A stretch of DNA of 64,000 nucleotides from Onstottus_B sp049273855. GTDB lineage: Bacteria > Acidobacteriota > Blastocatellia > UBA7656. Positions 42,579-51,693 of the stretch are shown here, piece by piece. Location of the stretch: the NCBI GenBank assembly GCA_049273855.1, contig JBASRN010000022.1, positions 1-64,000 on the forward strand. Reading direction: 5' to 3'. A program made the translations under genes and the position numbers. Under the pieces are notes generated by a model. It worked only from the letters and a program-made list of their open reading frames with translations. It made no database searches and was not told the origin of the DNA. Each line of letters starts with the position of its first letter. Position 1 is the first letter of the stretch.

Positions 42579-42667
42579 GGAGTGCGCTTCACGGCATGGT
42601 ATACACGGACGCTTACAGCTTGAAAACGAGCGGTTTCAAAGCACTCGTCGGTGTTGAAGCGCACTCC
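42579..42667. repeat. 89-bp stem-loop element with 13-bp perfect terminal inverted repeats
   Basis: GGAGTGCGCTTCA (42579-42591) is exactly complementary to 42655-42667. A second helix, TTGAAA (42620-42625) with TTTCAA (42634-42639), nests inside. It lies in gene-free DNA between two repeat copies. It could be a structured RNA or a tiny non-autonomous element. Short frames across it have no ribosome site. Confidence 0.55.
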
Positions 42668-42803
42668 ATTACGCTGCGAATTAAACCACGGTTCGCTCCG
42701 CCGCACATCGTCGAACGCGCCCTTTCTTTCAGGCAGTCCGCGCCCAATTGTCTTGCGTGCGGCATAGGAGTTTGCGGCTATCGAGCGAGGCATCATTGTG
42801 CCT

Positions 42804-42883
42804 GAGTAGTCGGTAGTCAGTGGTTCGCGAGCCGGCTGAGTCTCCTGCGTTCAAACTACGGACTACGGACTCATGACTACTCA
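42804..42883. repeat. dispersed repeat copy 2
   Basis: GAGTAGTCGGTAGTCAGTGG, then core GCCGGCTGAGTCTCCTGCGT, then inverted units AACTACGGACTACGGACTC and ATGACTACTC. Same orientation and build as copy 1 at 42482. Confidence 0.6.
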
Positions 42884-42885
42884 GA

Positions 42886-43563
42886 TTAACGCGGCGGGCT
42901 CGCAAGCCCATGCCGCATCGCATAGAGCAACAGCTCAACCCGGTCCGAGACCTCGAGCTTGTCGAAGATCGAAGTCAGGTGATGCCGCACTGTCGTCTCG
43001 CTTATGAACAACCGCTCGGCGACTTCTTTGTTCTTGATCCCCTGCCCGATCAGCGCGACGACTTCGCGTTCACGATTGGTGAGCGTGGCGATCTTGTCTG
43101 CTTCCCGGTCACCCTTCTTCGATCTGCCCGACACCTCGTTTAGAACACCCGCCATAATCGAGGGGTCAAGCCACGCTTCACCTGCGTGGATCCTCTCGAT
43201 GGCTTTGATCAACACCTCAGCCGCATTCTCTTTCGAGACCACTCCCATCGCGCCGAGCATCACCGCTTTGCGGTGTACTTCCGGGTCGCGAAGGCCGGTC
43301 AGTATGATAACGCGAGCTTCAGCAGCAACGGCAAGCAGTTGAGAAATGATGGCAACACCGCTCTCGTCGCCAAGGTCCAAGTCAAGCAGGATAATGTCCG
43401 GCCGCTCGCGAGCCGCAAGGGCCAGCGCTTCGTCGCGGTTCGCGGCCTCACCGACGATAGTCAATCCAGGCGAGCCTTGAATGATCAGCCGCAGCCCGGT
43501 GCGGACGACACTGTGGTCGTCGACGACTAGAACCCGGATGGACCTGGAGATCGCTGAAGGCAT
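42886..43563 (-). CDS. NarL/FixJ-type response regulator
   Basis: The receiver domain (residues 9-125) has VVDDHSVVR and the phosphorylation aspartate in ILLDLDLGDESG. The output domain (about 155-215) is a LuxR-type helix-turn-helix (LTNREREVVALIGQGIKNKE, FISETTVRHHLTSIFDKLEV). No kinase gene is adjacent, so it is an orphan or pairs elsewhere. It is divergent from polA, with about 118 bp between the starts. Confidence 0.85.
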   Translation of the reverse strand: MPSAISRSIRVLVVDDHSVVRTGLRLIIQGSPGLTIVGEAANRDEALALAARERPDIILLDLDLGDESGVAIISQLLAVAAEARVIILTGLRDPEVHRKAVMLGAMGVVSKENAAEVLIKAIERIHAGEAWLDPSIMAGVLNEVSGRSKKGDREADKIATLTNREREVVALIGQGIKNKEVAERLFISETTVRHHLTSIFDKLEVSDRVELLLYAMRHGLASPPR

Positions 43564-43681
43564 ATCGGATGATGCTCAGAGAGTGACGAACGAGCGTCGG
43601 GGGTGATTCTACTTCAGCAGTCTGAGATGAGCAATCATACCAGGTAGCGTTCCTTGACACTCAGAAATTGCGGCCCGTAGT

Positions 43682-46414
43682 ATGGCCGCGATGCCTCCCT
43701 CAAAACGCAAGCGGCTATTCCTGGTCGATGGGATGTCGCAAGTCTACCGGGCGTTTTACGCGCTACCCAGTCTTTCGAATTCAAAAGGGTTTCCGACAAA
43801 TGCGATCTACGGCTTCACGATGATGCTCCGGCGGCTGATCAACGAATACAAGCCGGACTATCTGGGCGTCGCATTAGATTCTTCAGGACCGACGTTCCGT
43901 CACGAGTCCTACCAGGCTTACAAGGCAACGCGCCAGACGATGCCCGATGATCTTTCTCCGCAGCTTCCCTACATCACTCGGGTGTGCGAAGCGTTGCGAA
44001 TCCCGACTACGATCGAGCCTCGCTTCGAAGCCGATGACATAATCGGCACGCTTGCGCGTCAGGCTGAGGAAGCGGGTGTCGACGTCGTGATCGTGACCAA
44101 CGACAAGGATATGTCGCAACTCGTGACCGATCACGTGACGATACTGCGCACCGAACGGACCGGCGAGATGAAGACGTTGGATGCGGCGGGCGTCGAATCG
44201 AAATTCGGCGTGCGCCCCGATCAGATAGTCGATCTGCTGGGCCTGTGGGGCGACACCTCGGACAACATTCCCGGCGCGCCGGGCGTGGGAGAAAAAGGCG
44301 CAAAGCAGATCATTCAGCAGTACGGGACGATCGAGAAGGCAATCGCTCACGCTGACGAGATATCGCGGAAGACTTATCGCGAAAGCTTGAAAAACAACGC
44401 AGAACTGATTCGGCAATCGCGCGAGCTTGTGACGATTGCTTGCGATATGCCGATCAAGCTCGATCTCGACAAGTTGATCTACGAGCAGCCGGATCGCCGC
44501 GCGGCTTACGAGTTGTTTTCCGAGCTTGAGTTTGCACAGATGGCTCGCGAGTTCGCGGACGCCGCCGTAGCGCGGGACCCGGGTGTGAGTTCGCCGGCTG
44601 AATCGGCGCCGGTCAATTACTCGCGGATAACGACCAGCGCCGAGCTCGGCCGCTTCGTGGAATCGGTGTGGGCTTCCGACCGGGTGGCACTAGCGGTAGC
44701 CGAACGCGCCGGGACGCTTTACGGCGTTGCGCTCTCGACCGGCGCCGGCCAGGCCGCGCTCATAGACTTTGAGCGGTTCGAGTCGAAAGGCGACCCGCTC
44801 AAATCCGTAAAAGAAATCTTTGAGAATGGGTTGGTTCAGAAGTGCGTGCACGACTGGAAAGGCGTGCTAACCGCGTTCGATCGCTATAACTGCAAAGCCG
44901 ACACCACGCCGTTGTTCCGAACCAACCAGGCGTCCGTTGACGGTTGCATTCAGGACTTCACTCCGGCCGTTCGCATCGAAGGCGTCCATGACGACACGTT
45001 GCTGGCTGCTTACCTGCTCGACCCGAACCGAATGAACTACCGGATGAAGGATGCCGCGCGAGAACATCTAGGGGTCGAGATGGCCGACGGGATCGACGGC
45101 TTCAGCGACGACGACGCGCGGGCGCTTCAGACAGCCGACCTTACGCTCCGAATCGCGAAGGCGTTGCGTGCGAAGATAAAGGAAGCCGGGCTCGACCGAG
45201 TCTATCGCGAGATAGAGCTGCCGCTGGTCGAGATCCTCTTCGAGATGGAGCGCATCGGCGTGCGCATCGACACGGCCGCCCTCGACAAAGCCGGCCGCGA
45301 GATGGAACACGAGCTTGAACGGCTTACCGCCGAGATCTACAAGCTGGCGGGCGAAGAGTTCAACATCAACTCCCCGGCGCAGCTCGGCGACATCTTCGAG
45401 AGGCTCAACTTCGAAGTCGGCCGCAAGACCAAGACCGGTCGCATCTCGACCTCATTCGACGTGCTTGAAGAACTCGCGACGAAATACGAGCTGCCGAAAT
45501 TGATCATCGAGTATCGGGAGCTTGCCAAGTTGAAGAACACTTACGTCGATGCGCTCCCGAAGATCATAGACCCGCGCACGGGACGCGTTCACACGACTTT
45601 GAATCAAGCCGTTTCGGCGACGGGCAGATTGTCGTCAACGAACCCCAACCTTCAAAATATCCCGATTCGATCCGAGATGGGACGTCGCATTCGAGCCGCC
45701 TTCGTGGCCTCGCCGGGTTACGCGCTGCTGTCGGCCGACTATTCGCAAATCGAGCTGCGCGTGTTCGCTCACATCACCGGCGACCCGGCGATGACCGACG
45801 CGTTCAAACACGGCGAGGACATTCACGCTCGAACCGCGCGCGACGTTTTTGGAGCAAAGACAAAGAAAGAAGAGGCCGAATACCGGCGAGTCGCAAAGAT
45901 CGTCAACTTTGCGATCCCTTACGTGATCGGCCCGTTCGGGCTTGCACAACGCACGGGGCTGAGTCGCGCGGAAGCTAAGAAGACGATTGAAGACTACTAT
46001 AAGACTTACACCGGTGTGCGCCGCTACATGGAGGAAACTCCCGCCGAGGTTCGCAAGACCGGAGTGGTGCGAACCATATTCGGTCGGATGCGTCCGATTC
46101 CCGACATCAACAATCGCAATCACAACCTTCGCGCGCGAGCCGAGCGCGAGGCGATCAACGCGCCGATTCAAGGCACTGCGGCCGACCTGGTGAAGATCGC
46201 GATGATCAAGGTGCACGAGCGCTTGCGACGGGAGAAGCTCGGCGCGCGCATGATCCTTCAAGTGCACGACGAGTTGCTGCTTGAGGTGCCAGAGAAGGAA
46301 ATCGAGCGCACGAAGGAAGTGGTCAGAGCAGAAATGGAATCGGTCTACGAGTTGGCGGTGCCGCTGGTTGTCGATGTGGGTATTGGAAAGAACTGGATGG
46401 AAGCCGAGCCTTAG
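43682..46414 (+). CDS. polA: DNA polymerase I
   Basis: The 910-residue protein has a 5'-3' exonuclease domain (residues 10-300), a vestigial 3'-5' exonuclease domain (about 315-510) and the polymerase domain. In the exonuclease the usual DTE motif reads as AVAERAG and the N-K-x-D motif is lost (HDWKGVL), so proofreading is probably inactive. Motif A is SADYSQIELRVFAH and motif C is LQVHDELLLEVP. In motif B, RRVAKIVNFAIPYVIGPFG keeps the R, K, F and Y of the O helix, but YGMS is replaced by YVIG. It fills gaps and removes RNA primers. Confidence 0.95.
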   Translation: MAAMPPSKRKRLFLVDGMSQVYRAFYALPSLSNSKGFPTNAIYGFTMMLRRLINEYKPDYLGVALDSSGPTFRHESYQAYKATRQTMPDDLSPQLPYITRVCEALRIPTTIEPRFEADDIIGTLARQAEEAGVDVVIVTNDKDMSQLVTDHVTILRTERTGEMKTLDAAGVESKFGVRPDQIVDLLGLWGDTSDNIPGAPGVGEKGAKQIIQQYGTIEKAIAHADEISRKTYRESLKNNAELIRQSRELVTIACDMPIKLDLDKLIYEQPDRRAAYELFSELEFAQMAREFADAAVARDPGVSSPAESAPVNYSRITTSAELGRFVESVWASDRVALAVAERAGTLYGVALSTGAGQAALIDFERFESKGDPLKSVKEIFENGLVQKCVHDWKGVLTAFDRYNCKADTTPLFRTNQASVDGCIQDFTPAVRIEGVHDDTLLAAYLLDPNRMNYRMKDAAREHLGVEMADGIDGFSDDDARALQTADLTLRIAKALRAKIKEAGLDRVYREIELPLVEILFEMERIGVRIDTAALDKAGREMEHELERLTAEIYKLAGEEFNINSPAQLGDIFERLNFEVGRKTKTGRISTSFDVLEELATKYELPKLIIEYRELAKLKNTYVDALPKIIDPRTGRVHTTLNQAVSATGRLSSTNPNLQNIPIRSEMGRRIRAAFVASPGYALLSADYSQIELRVFAHITGDPAMTDAFKHGEDIHARTARDVFGAKTKKEEAEYRRVAKIVNFAIPYVIGPFGLAQRTGLSRAEAKKTIEDYYKTYTGVRRYMEETPAEVRKTGVVRTIFGRMRPIPDINNRNHNLRARAEREAINAPIQGTAADLVKIAMIKVHERLRREKLGARMILQVHDELLLEVPEKEIERTKEVVRAEMESVYELAVPLVVDVGIGKNWMEAEP

Positions 46415-46766
46415 GGCCTCATTCATCTCGAGGGTCAACTCGGTGCGCTACCTTGTCCGGTTTGCCTTGCACCGTAAGCTCGTCTATTTGATCCGGCGAC
46501 GTAAACTCCCGCTTGCTCCACTATCAACTCAAACTCAGCATAGGACTTCCCACGCCTGGCCGTCCGAGCGCAGCCAGGCCCAGGACCCACATAGATAGCC
46601 GAAAGCCCCGCAGCGTCGCCGATGGTGCCTGCAAAGCGCTTCACCTGGAGCGCCGATCCTGCGCGTGCCTCCGCGCCTGATCGACCATCCCTTTGCTTTT
46701 GCGATCCAAACTCTTGGAACGTCGGTTGCCCTCCCAGGGGCGCTCAATTCCCAAAGGAGGTCACCT
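46415..46766. other. gene-free stretch with one hairpin
   Basis: Follows polA. GCCTGGC (46554-46560) and GCCAGGC (46573-46579) form a 7-bp hairpin. Short frames on both strands lack ribosome sites and familiar motifs, so I call no gene. The last part carries AAAGGAGGT for the next gene. Confidence 0.4.
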
Positions 46767-47258
46767 ATGCGCGTCAAACCTTTGTTGGTTTTCTTCCTTG
46801 CAGCAACTCTTCTCTCGAATTCCCCATCGCTGTCAGCTCGACAAAAGAACGGAGACTCGACCTGGTCCGCAGTGCAAGCACTTCAGCCAGGAACCACGGT
46901 CACCGTCAAGGACAAGGCTCGAAAGTCCACCAGGGGCCGGCTGGTCACAGTTACCGACCTGGCGTTGACTCTGATCGACAAGAAAGGAACCGTTGCGGTC
47001 GATCGCCAGAGTATCGCGAAGGTAGTTATTGACAACGGCAGATCGGTTGGACGATCTACCTTGATCGGAGCGGGGATCGGTGCGGGCGCCGGGGCCAGCG
47101 TCGGCGCCGTGATCATCGCTGCGTTCGGAGGGGGCGAGGACGAGACCGGACCTGCAGTAATGGCCGTGTCGACCGCGCTGGGAGCGGTCGCTGGCACCGC
47201 TGCAGGAGCACTTGGTGGTTTGTTCCGTCATAGAGAGGTTGTATACGAATCTAAGTGA
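46767..47258 (+). CDS. exported glycine-zipper protein, 163 residues
   Basis: ATG 46767 is fixed by AAAGGAGGT and opens a signal peptide (VKPLLVFFLAATLLS, cut near SARQ). Residues 30-95 form a small beta domain (ALQPGTTVTVKDKARKS, LVTVTDLALTLIDKKGTVAV) and residues 105-150 a glycine zipper (LIGAGIGAGAGASVGAVII, ALGAVAGTAAGALGG). It resembles the gene at 40805 in its plan of beta domain plus zipper. Envelope protein of unknown role. Confidence 0.75.
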   Translation: MRVKPLLVFFLAATLLSNSPSLSARQKNGDSTWSAVQALQPGTTVTVKDKARKSTRGRLVTVTDLALTLIDKKGTVAVDRQSIAKVVIDNGRSVGRSTLIGAGIGAGAGASVGAVIIAAFGGGEDETGPAVMAVSTALGAVAGTAAGALGGLFRHREVVYESK

Positions 47259-47749
47259 GTCAACGCGCCCCGCATCGGGTAGCCGCTGCATTAGGTCGGG
47301 TCGTTGAACCCGCTTGCGCCCAGTTGACGCTACCGCCCGGTTGCGGGTGGCGCACTGAGTCACCGGATCGACGAGTCGTTCTCAACCTGACTTCTTGTTG
47401 ACTCACAAATTGACGGCATGGTAAACGTTGCCGCATGTCAGCTACGATCCGGCCCAGCGCGCCAACGTATCCGGCAGCTTACTTCCTTCGCGCCACTTAT
47501 TCATCAGCTCGTACAATTCCTCACGCCATAATCCACGACTCCGTCCGCGTCGGAACCATTCATCACTCGAGGTTCCCTGACTGGATCTACTACTCGTATG
47601 CAGGAGCGGATAACGTGGTCCGGATTGGACGAATGGCGGTTGCAGCCACCACTCACCGGTGCGCATGGTCTGGCCGAAAGTGTGTCGTTTCCGGGAGACA
47701 TTGTGGTTCTGGCCGAGAGTTATCGGCTTCTGTGTGAGGTTGGTGCGCG
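47259..47749. other. gene-free stretch upstream of frdA
   Basis: About 490 bp with short frames on both strands but no Shine-Dalgarno site or known motif. It must contain the promoter of frdABCD. I see TTGACT and TTGACG near 47400 but no good -10 at 17 bp. It may also hold degraded coding DNA. Confidence 0.4.
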
Positions 47750-49489
47750 ATGGAAATATCTTCTCACGATGTGCTCCTGGTCGGCGGCGGAGGGGCGGGC
47801 CTGCGCGCGGCCATTGCCGTGGCCGAGGTCAACCCAAAGCTTAACGTGGCGGTCGTCTCGAAGGTCTACCCGATGCGCAGCCACACGGTCTCGGCCGAGG
47901 GCGGCGCCGCTGCGGTTATCAAACCAGACGACAGCCTGGACGAGCACGCGTACGACACGATTTCAGGCGGCGACTGGATGACCGATCAGGACGCGGTCGA
48001 AGCCTTTGTCAAAGAAGCTCCCGAGGAGATGCTGCAGCTCGAGCACTGGGGCTGCCCCTGGAATCGCGAGCCGGACGGCCACATCGCGGTTCGAGCTTTC
48101 GGCGGCATGAAGAAAAAGCGCACGTGGTTTGCCGCCGACAAGACCGGTTTCCACATGCTCCACACTCTCTTTCAGACCTCGCTCAAGTACAACGCCATAA
48201 CGCGCTACGACGAATTCTTCGTGACCAGGCTGCTGGTCGACGATGGTCAGGTGCACGGAGTCGTCGCCATCGAGCTGATGTCAGGAAAGATTCATGCCAT
48301 CCTGGCGAAGGCCGTGATTCTGTGCACGGGCGGCTGTGGCCGCGTGTTTCCTTTCACGACTAATGCCAGCATCAAGAACGGGGACGGCATGGGGCTGGCC
48401 TACCGAGCAGGCGCGCCGCTTAAGGACATGGAATTCATCCAGTACCATCCGACGGGGCTGCCATTCACCGGCATCCTGATCACCGAGGCAACGCGATCCG
48501 AAGGCGGCTACTTGATCAACAAGGATGGCTATCGTTACTTGCAAGACTACGATCTAGGAACACCGCAGCCGAAACCGGTGCTGCGCTCGATGGAGCTAGG
48601 CCCGCGGGACCGCTTGTCGCAGGCATTTGTAAAAGAGATGGAGATGGGCCGCACCATCGAAACGCCTTATGGTCAGGTCGTCTATTTGGACATCCGGCAC
48701 CTCGGGGAGAAAGTTATAAACAGCAAGCTGCCCTTTGTCCGTGAGCTGTGCCTGAAGTATGAGAACATCGATCCGGTCAAACAGTTGATTCCGGTGAGGC
48801 CTGTGGTGCACTACATGATGGGCGGCGTGCACACCGATATCAACGGAGCTACGCCGCTCAGAGGTTTGTTTGCGGCTGGCGAAGTCGCCTGTGTCAGCAT
48901 CAATGGAGCGAACCGGCTGGGTTCGAATTCACTGACTGAGTTGCTGGTCTTCGGCGCCCGAGCCGGAAGAGCAGCGGCCGCTTTTGCGTCCGAACAGAAA
49001 GAACCTGCCGGCCAGATTCTGGCGCAGGCGATGGATGAGAATCGCCGGCTCGAGCAGTTCTTAGGCAAAACTGGAGGCAGTGAGCGGATCGCGACCGTCA
49101 GAGAAGAGATGCAAAGGACGATGGAGAACGGCGCGGGCATCTACCGAACGGGAGAAACTCTTGCGCAGTCGGCCGAGAACATCCACAGGCTCAAGGAGCG
49201 CTATCGGGACGTCGTGATCGAAGACCACAGTCGCACTTTCAACACTGAACTGACTGCGGCGCTCGAGCTGTCGTTCATGCTGGACGTTGCGGAAGCGATG
49301 GTGCAGTGCGCTTTGCACAGGACGGAATCTCGCGGGGCTCACCAGCGCACGGATTTCCCGAAACGGGACGATGAGAAGTTTTTGGCGCACTCGCTTGTTT
49401 ACCGGGATGAAGATGGCACATCACGAGTAGAGTACCTGCCGGTGACAATCACTCGCTGGCCGCCCGGCGAGCGTGTGTACGGAAAGTAG
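47750..49489 (+). CDS. frdA: fumarate reductase/succinate dehydrogenase flavoprotein (E. coli Frd-like)
   Basis: A 579-residue flavoprotein with Rossmann loop VGGGGAGLRAAIA, the covalent-FAD site RSHTVSAEGG (H45) and the substrate loop YHPTGLPFTGILITEATR. It has a basic active-site segment (GANRLGSNSL). Its motifs and the four-gene order ABCD are those of E. coli fumarate reductase, distinct from the type-B enzyme at 12735. It interconverts fumarate and succinate with quinone. frdB starts 36 bp after its stop codon. Confidence 0.9.
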   Translation: MEISSHDVLLVGGGGAGLRAAIAVAEVNPKLNVAVVSKVYPMRSHTVSAEGGAAAVIKPDDSLDEHAYDTISGGDWMTDQDAVEAFVKEAPEEMLQLEHWGCPWNREPDGHIAVRAFGGMKKKRTWFAADKTGFHMLHTLFQTSLKYNAITRYDEFFVTRLLVDDGQVHGVVAIELMSGKIHAILAKAVILCTGGCGRVFPFTTNASIKNGDGMGLAYRAGAPLKDMEFIQYHPTGLPFTGILITEATRSEGGYLINKDGYRYLQDYDLGTPQPKPVLRSMELGPRDRLSQAFVKEMEMGRTIETPYGQVVYLDIRHLGEKVINSKLPFVRELCLKYENIDPVKQLIPVRPVVHYMMGGVHTDINGATPLRGLFAAGEVACVSINGANRLGSNSLTELLVFGARAGRAAAAFASEQKEPAGQILAQAMDENRRLEQFLGKTGGSERIATVREEMQRTMENGAGIYRTGETLAQSAENIHRLKERYRDVVIEDHSRTFNTELTAALELSFMLDVAEAMVQCALHRTESRGAHQRTDFPKRDDEKFLAHSLVYRDEDGTSRVEYLPVTITRWPPGERVYGK

Positions 49490-49525
49490 GCCCGTAAGTA
49501 TGGCACACCGCGACAGGGATAGAAT

Positions 49526-50269
49526 ATGGCTGAAAAAATCACGCTCAACGTTGCCCGCTATCGCCCCGAACACGAGACCGAGCCCACCTTTGACAGCTTC
49601 GAGGTGCCGCTCCGCGATGACTGGGTCGTGCTCGACGCGCTGAATTACATCAAGGACCGAGTGGACGGATCGCTCGCCTACCGTTGGTCTTGCCGGATGG
49701 GGGTGTGCGGCAGCTGCGGGATGATGGTCAACGGAGAGCCGAAGCTGACTTGCGCCACTTTCTTGTCGCACTACAAACCGGGTCCGGTTCGCGTCGAGCC
49801 GCTGCGTTACTTCCCAGTCGTGCGCGATCTCGTCATTGAAATGACTGATTTCATGGTCAAGCTCAGGAGCGTGAAGCCGTGGATTGTGCGCGAGGACGAG
49901 AAGCCGCTTTCCGAAGGCGAGTACCTGCAAACGCCGGAGCAGTTGGACGACTACAAGCAGTTCAGCATGTGCATCAACTGCATGTTGTGCTATGCCGCGT
50001 GTCCGGTCTACGGGTTGGACCAGCATTTCATTGGTCCGGCGGCGATCGCCCTGGCCCAGCGCTACAACAAGGACTCGCGCGATCAGGGGTCCGCGGAGCG
50101 CCTCGACATTCTCTCGCAGCACGAGGGGATTTGGGGATGCACCTTCGTTGGCGAGTGCACCAAAGTTTGCCCCAAAAACGTTGATCCGGCCGGAGCGATT
50201 CAGCAGTACAAGCTGACCGCCACCAAAGAGTGGTTCAAGGATTTCTTGATGCCGTGGAGGGCGCGATGA
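49526..50269 (+). CDS. frdB: fumarate reductase iron-sulfur subunit
   Basis: The 247-residue subunit has CRMGVCGSCGMM for [2Fe-2S], CINCMLCYAACPVYG for [4Fe-4S], and CTFVGECTKVCPKNVDP for the remaining cluster. It passes electrons between FrdA and the membrane. Its stop overlaps the frdC start as ATGA. Confidence 0.92.
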   Translation: MAEKITLNVARYRPEHETEPTFDSFEVPLRDDWVVLDALNYIKDRVDGSLAYRWSCRMGVCGSCGMMVNGEPKLTCATFLSHYKPGPVRVEPLRYFPVVRDLVIEMTDFMVKLRSVKPWIVREDEKPLSEGEYLQTPEQLDDYKQFSMCINCMLCYAACPVYGLDQHFIGPAAIALAQRYNKDSRDQGSAERLDILSQHEGIWGCTFVGECTKVCPKNVDPAGAIQQYKLTATKEWFKDFLMPWRAR

Positions 50270-50682
50270 ACCAGACGCCAATCTACACCCACCACCATCC
50301 CAGATGGTATCGCAAGAGAGTGTCGACCTACTGGTGGACTCAACAGTGGAGTTACCTGAAGTTCACCCTGCGAGAGCTGACCAGCCTTTCCGTTGCTTAC
50401 TTCGTGGTGATTCTGTTGCTCCAGGTCGCGGCCTTGAACCAGGGTCCGGACGCGTACACCAGGTTTCAGGAATGGTTGAAGACGCCCGTTGCAATCGTTC
50501 TGAATGTCATCGCTTTGTTCTTTGTGCTCTTTCACACGATCACCTGGTTCAACCTCGCGCCGCAGGCGATGCCGGTACGGGTTCGAGGGAAGCGGCTGCC
50601 GGACTGGATGGTTTCAGCGCCCAACTACGTGGCGTGGGTTGTGATCTCGGCTGTTGTGGCCTGGCTCATCGTGAGGAAATGA
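50266..50682 (+). CDS. frdC: fumarate reductase membrane subunit C
   Basis: ATG 50266 overlaps the frdB stop. The 138-residue product opens HHHPRWYRKRVSTYWWTQQW, a FrdC-type N-terminus, and has three membrane helices. Residues after 75 include LFHTITWFNLAPQAM, which in E. coli FrdC lies near the quinone site. With FrdD it anchors FrdAB. It seems to lack haem, as in the E. coli class. Confidence 0.88.
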   Translation: MNQTPIYTHHHPRWYRKRVSTYWWTQQWSYLKFTLRELTSLSVAYFVVILLLQVAALNQGPDAYTRFQEWLKTPVAIVLNVIALFFVLFHTITWFNLAPQAMPVRVRGKRLPDWMVSAPNYVAWVVISAVVAWLIVRK

Positions 50683-50683
50683 G

Positions 50684-51037
50684 ATGGCGAAGAGATCGAA
50701 TGAACCATTTCTCTGGACGCTGTTCAGTTCGGGAGGTGTTGTAGCCGCCTTCCTGATCCCCGTACTCTTGTTTTTGTACGGGCTGGCGTTCCCGCTGGGA
50801 TGGCTTGACCCTCCCAGCTATCAGAGCACGCTGGCTCTGTTCAGGCGCCCGTTGACTCGGCTCGTGCTATTTGTTCTGTGCTCGCTGCCGCTGTTCCACT
50901 GGGCCCATCGTTTTCGCTTCACACTTTACGATGGTTTGCAGATAAAGCACTTGAACGAAGTGATCAATGTCCTCTGCTATGGCGGAGCGGTCATCGGAAC
51001 CGCTATAGCCGGATACTTGTTGTGGAACATTCCTTAG
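50684..51037 (+). CDS. frdD: fumarate reductase membrane subunit D
   Basis: A 117-residue protein with three helices (SSGGVVAAFLIPVLLFLYGL, RLVLFVLCSLPLFHWAHRF, VLCYGGAVIGTAIAGYLLW). The pattern FHWAHRFRFTLYDGLQ matches FrdD. It starts 1 bp after frdC stops and completes the complex. Confidence 0.88.
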   Translation: MAKRSNEPFLWTLFSSGGVVAAFLIPVLLFLYGLAFPLGWLDPPSYQSTLALFRRPLTRLVLFVLCSLPLFHWAHRFRFTLYDGLQIKHLNEVINVLCYGGAVIGTAIAGYLLWNIP

Positions 51038-51078
51038 GTCTAGAAAAAACAGTGGCAACATAAGGTCAGGAGCGCGTC

Positions 51079-51576
51079 ATGTTCGAACTTAAACCGCTAA
51101 ACAAAGAAGCGATCCCTGCAGCTCTCGAGAAGGCGATGCGGTATCGACTGCTCAACGAGCCGGGCGCGGCCGAGAGCATCTGTCTGGACGTGCTACGGAT
51201 TGAGCCGGAGAATCAACAAGCTCTGGTGACGCTTGTACTGGCGATGACCGATCGATTGGCGAAAGACTATGCGGTCGGCGACGCGCAAATTCGGGATGTG
51301 CTGGCGCGGCTTCGAGATGAGTACGAGCGAACCTACTACACCGGAATATTTTGGGAGCGGCGCGCGAAAGCTCGACTCACCAAGGGCACACCCGGAGCGG
51401 AGTTTGCGGCTTATGATTGGTTCCGCGAAGCGATGAACTGGTTCGCGAAAGCCGAAGCGCTCCGCCCGGCTGGGAACGACGACGCGATACTCCGATGGAA
51501 CTCCTGCGCACGAATCATAACGGCTAACAATCTTACTACGAGGCCCGAGGAGTACGCAGAGCACTTCCTTGAGTAG
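51079..51576 (+). CDS. TPR-like hypothetical protein after frdD
   Basis: ATG 51079 has AGGTCAGGAG upstream. The 165-residue product is helical with TPR-like segments (AAESICLDVLRIEPENQQAL, EAMNWFAKAEALRPAGNDDA). It is soluble with no signal peptide. It is 41 bp after frdD on the same strand and may be co-transcribed, perhaps as an assembly or regulatory factor; that is only inference from position. Confidence 0.65.
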   Translation: MFELKPLNKEAIPAALEKAMRYRLLNEPGAAESICLDVLRIEPENQQALVTLVLAMTDRLAKDYAVGDAQIRDVLARLRDEYERTYYTGIFWERRAKARLTKGTPGAEFAAYDWFREAMNWFAKAEALRPAGNDDAILRWNSCARIITANNLTTRPEEYAEHFLE

Positions 51577-51693
51577 TCAATCCCAACTGGTCGACGCCCG
51601 CGGAAGTCAGAAAGTAGCTCAACGCGGAGGCGTGTCCAGGCGTGATCACCTGCTACTCAAGCCAGCCCTACCACTGCTAAACCACAGCATTGA

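Noticed and set aside
42596..42805. 69-codon plus-strand frame
   Set aside because: Spans the stem-loop element and a repeat, without a ribosome site.
45635..46438. 267-codon minus-strand frame
   Set aside because: Opposite the conserved polymerase domain of polA; shadow.
47435..47737. Frames on both strands ahead of frdA
   Set aside because: No start signal or familiar motif; left as gene-free DNA.
49421..50281. 286-codon minus-strand frame
   Set aside because: Opposite frdB and the end of frdA; shadow.
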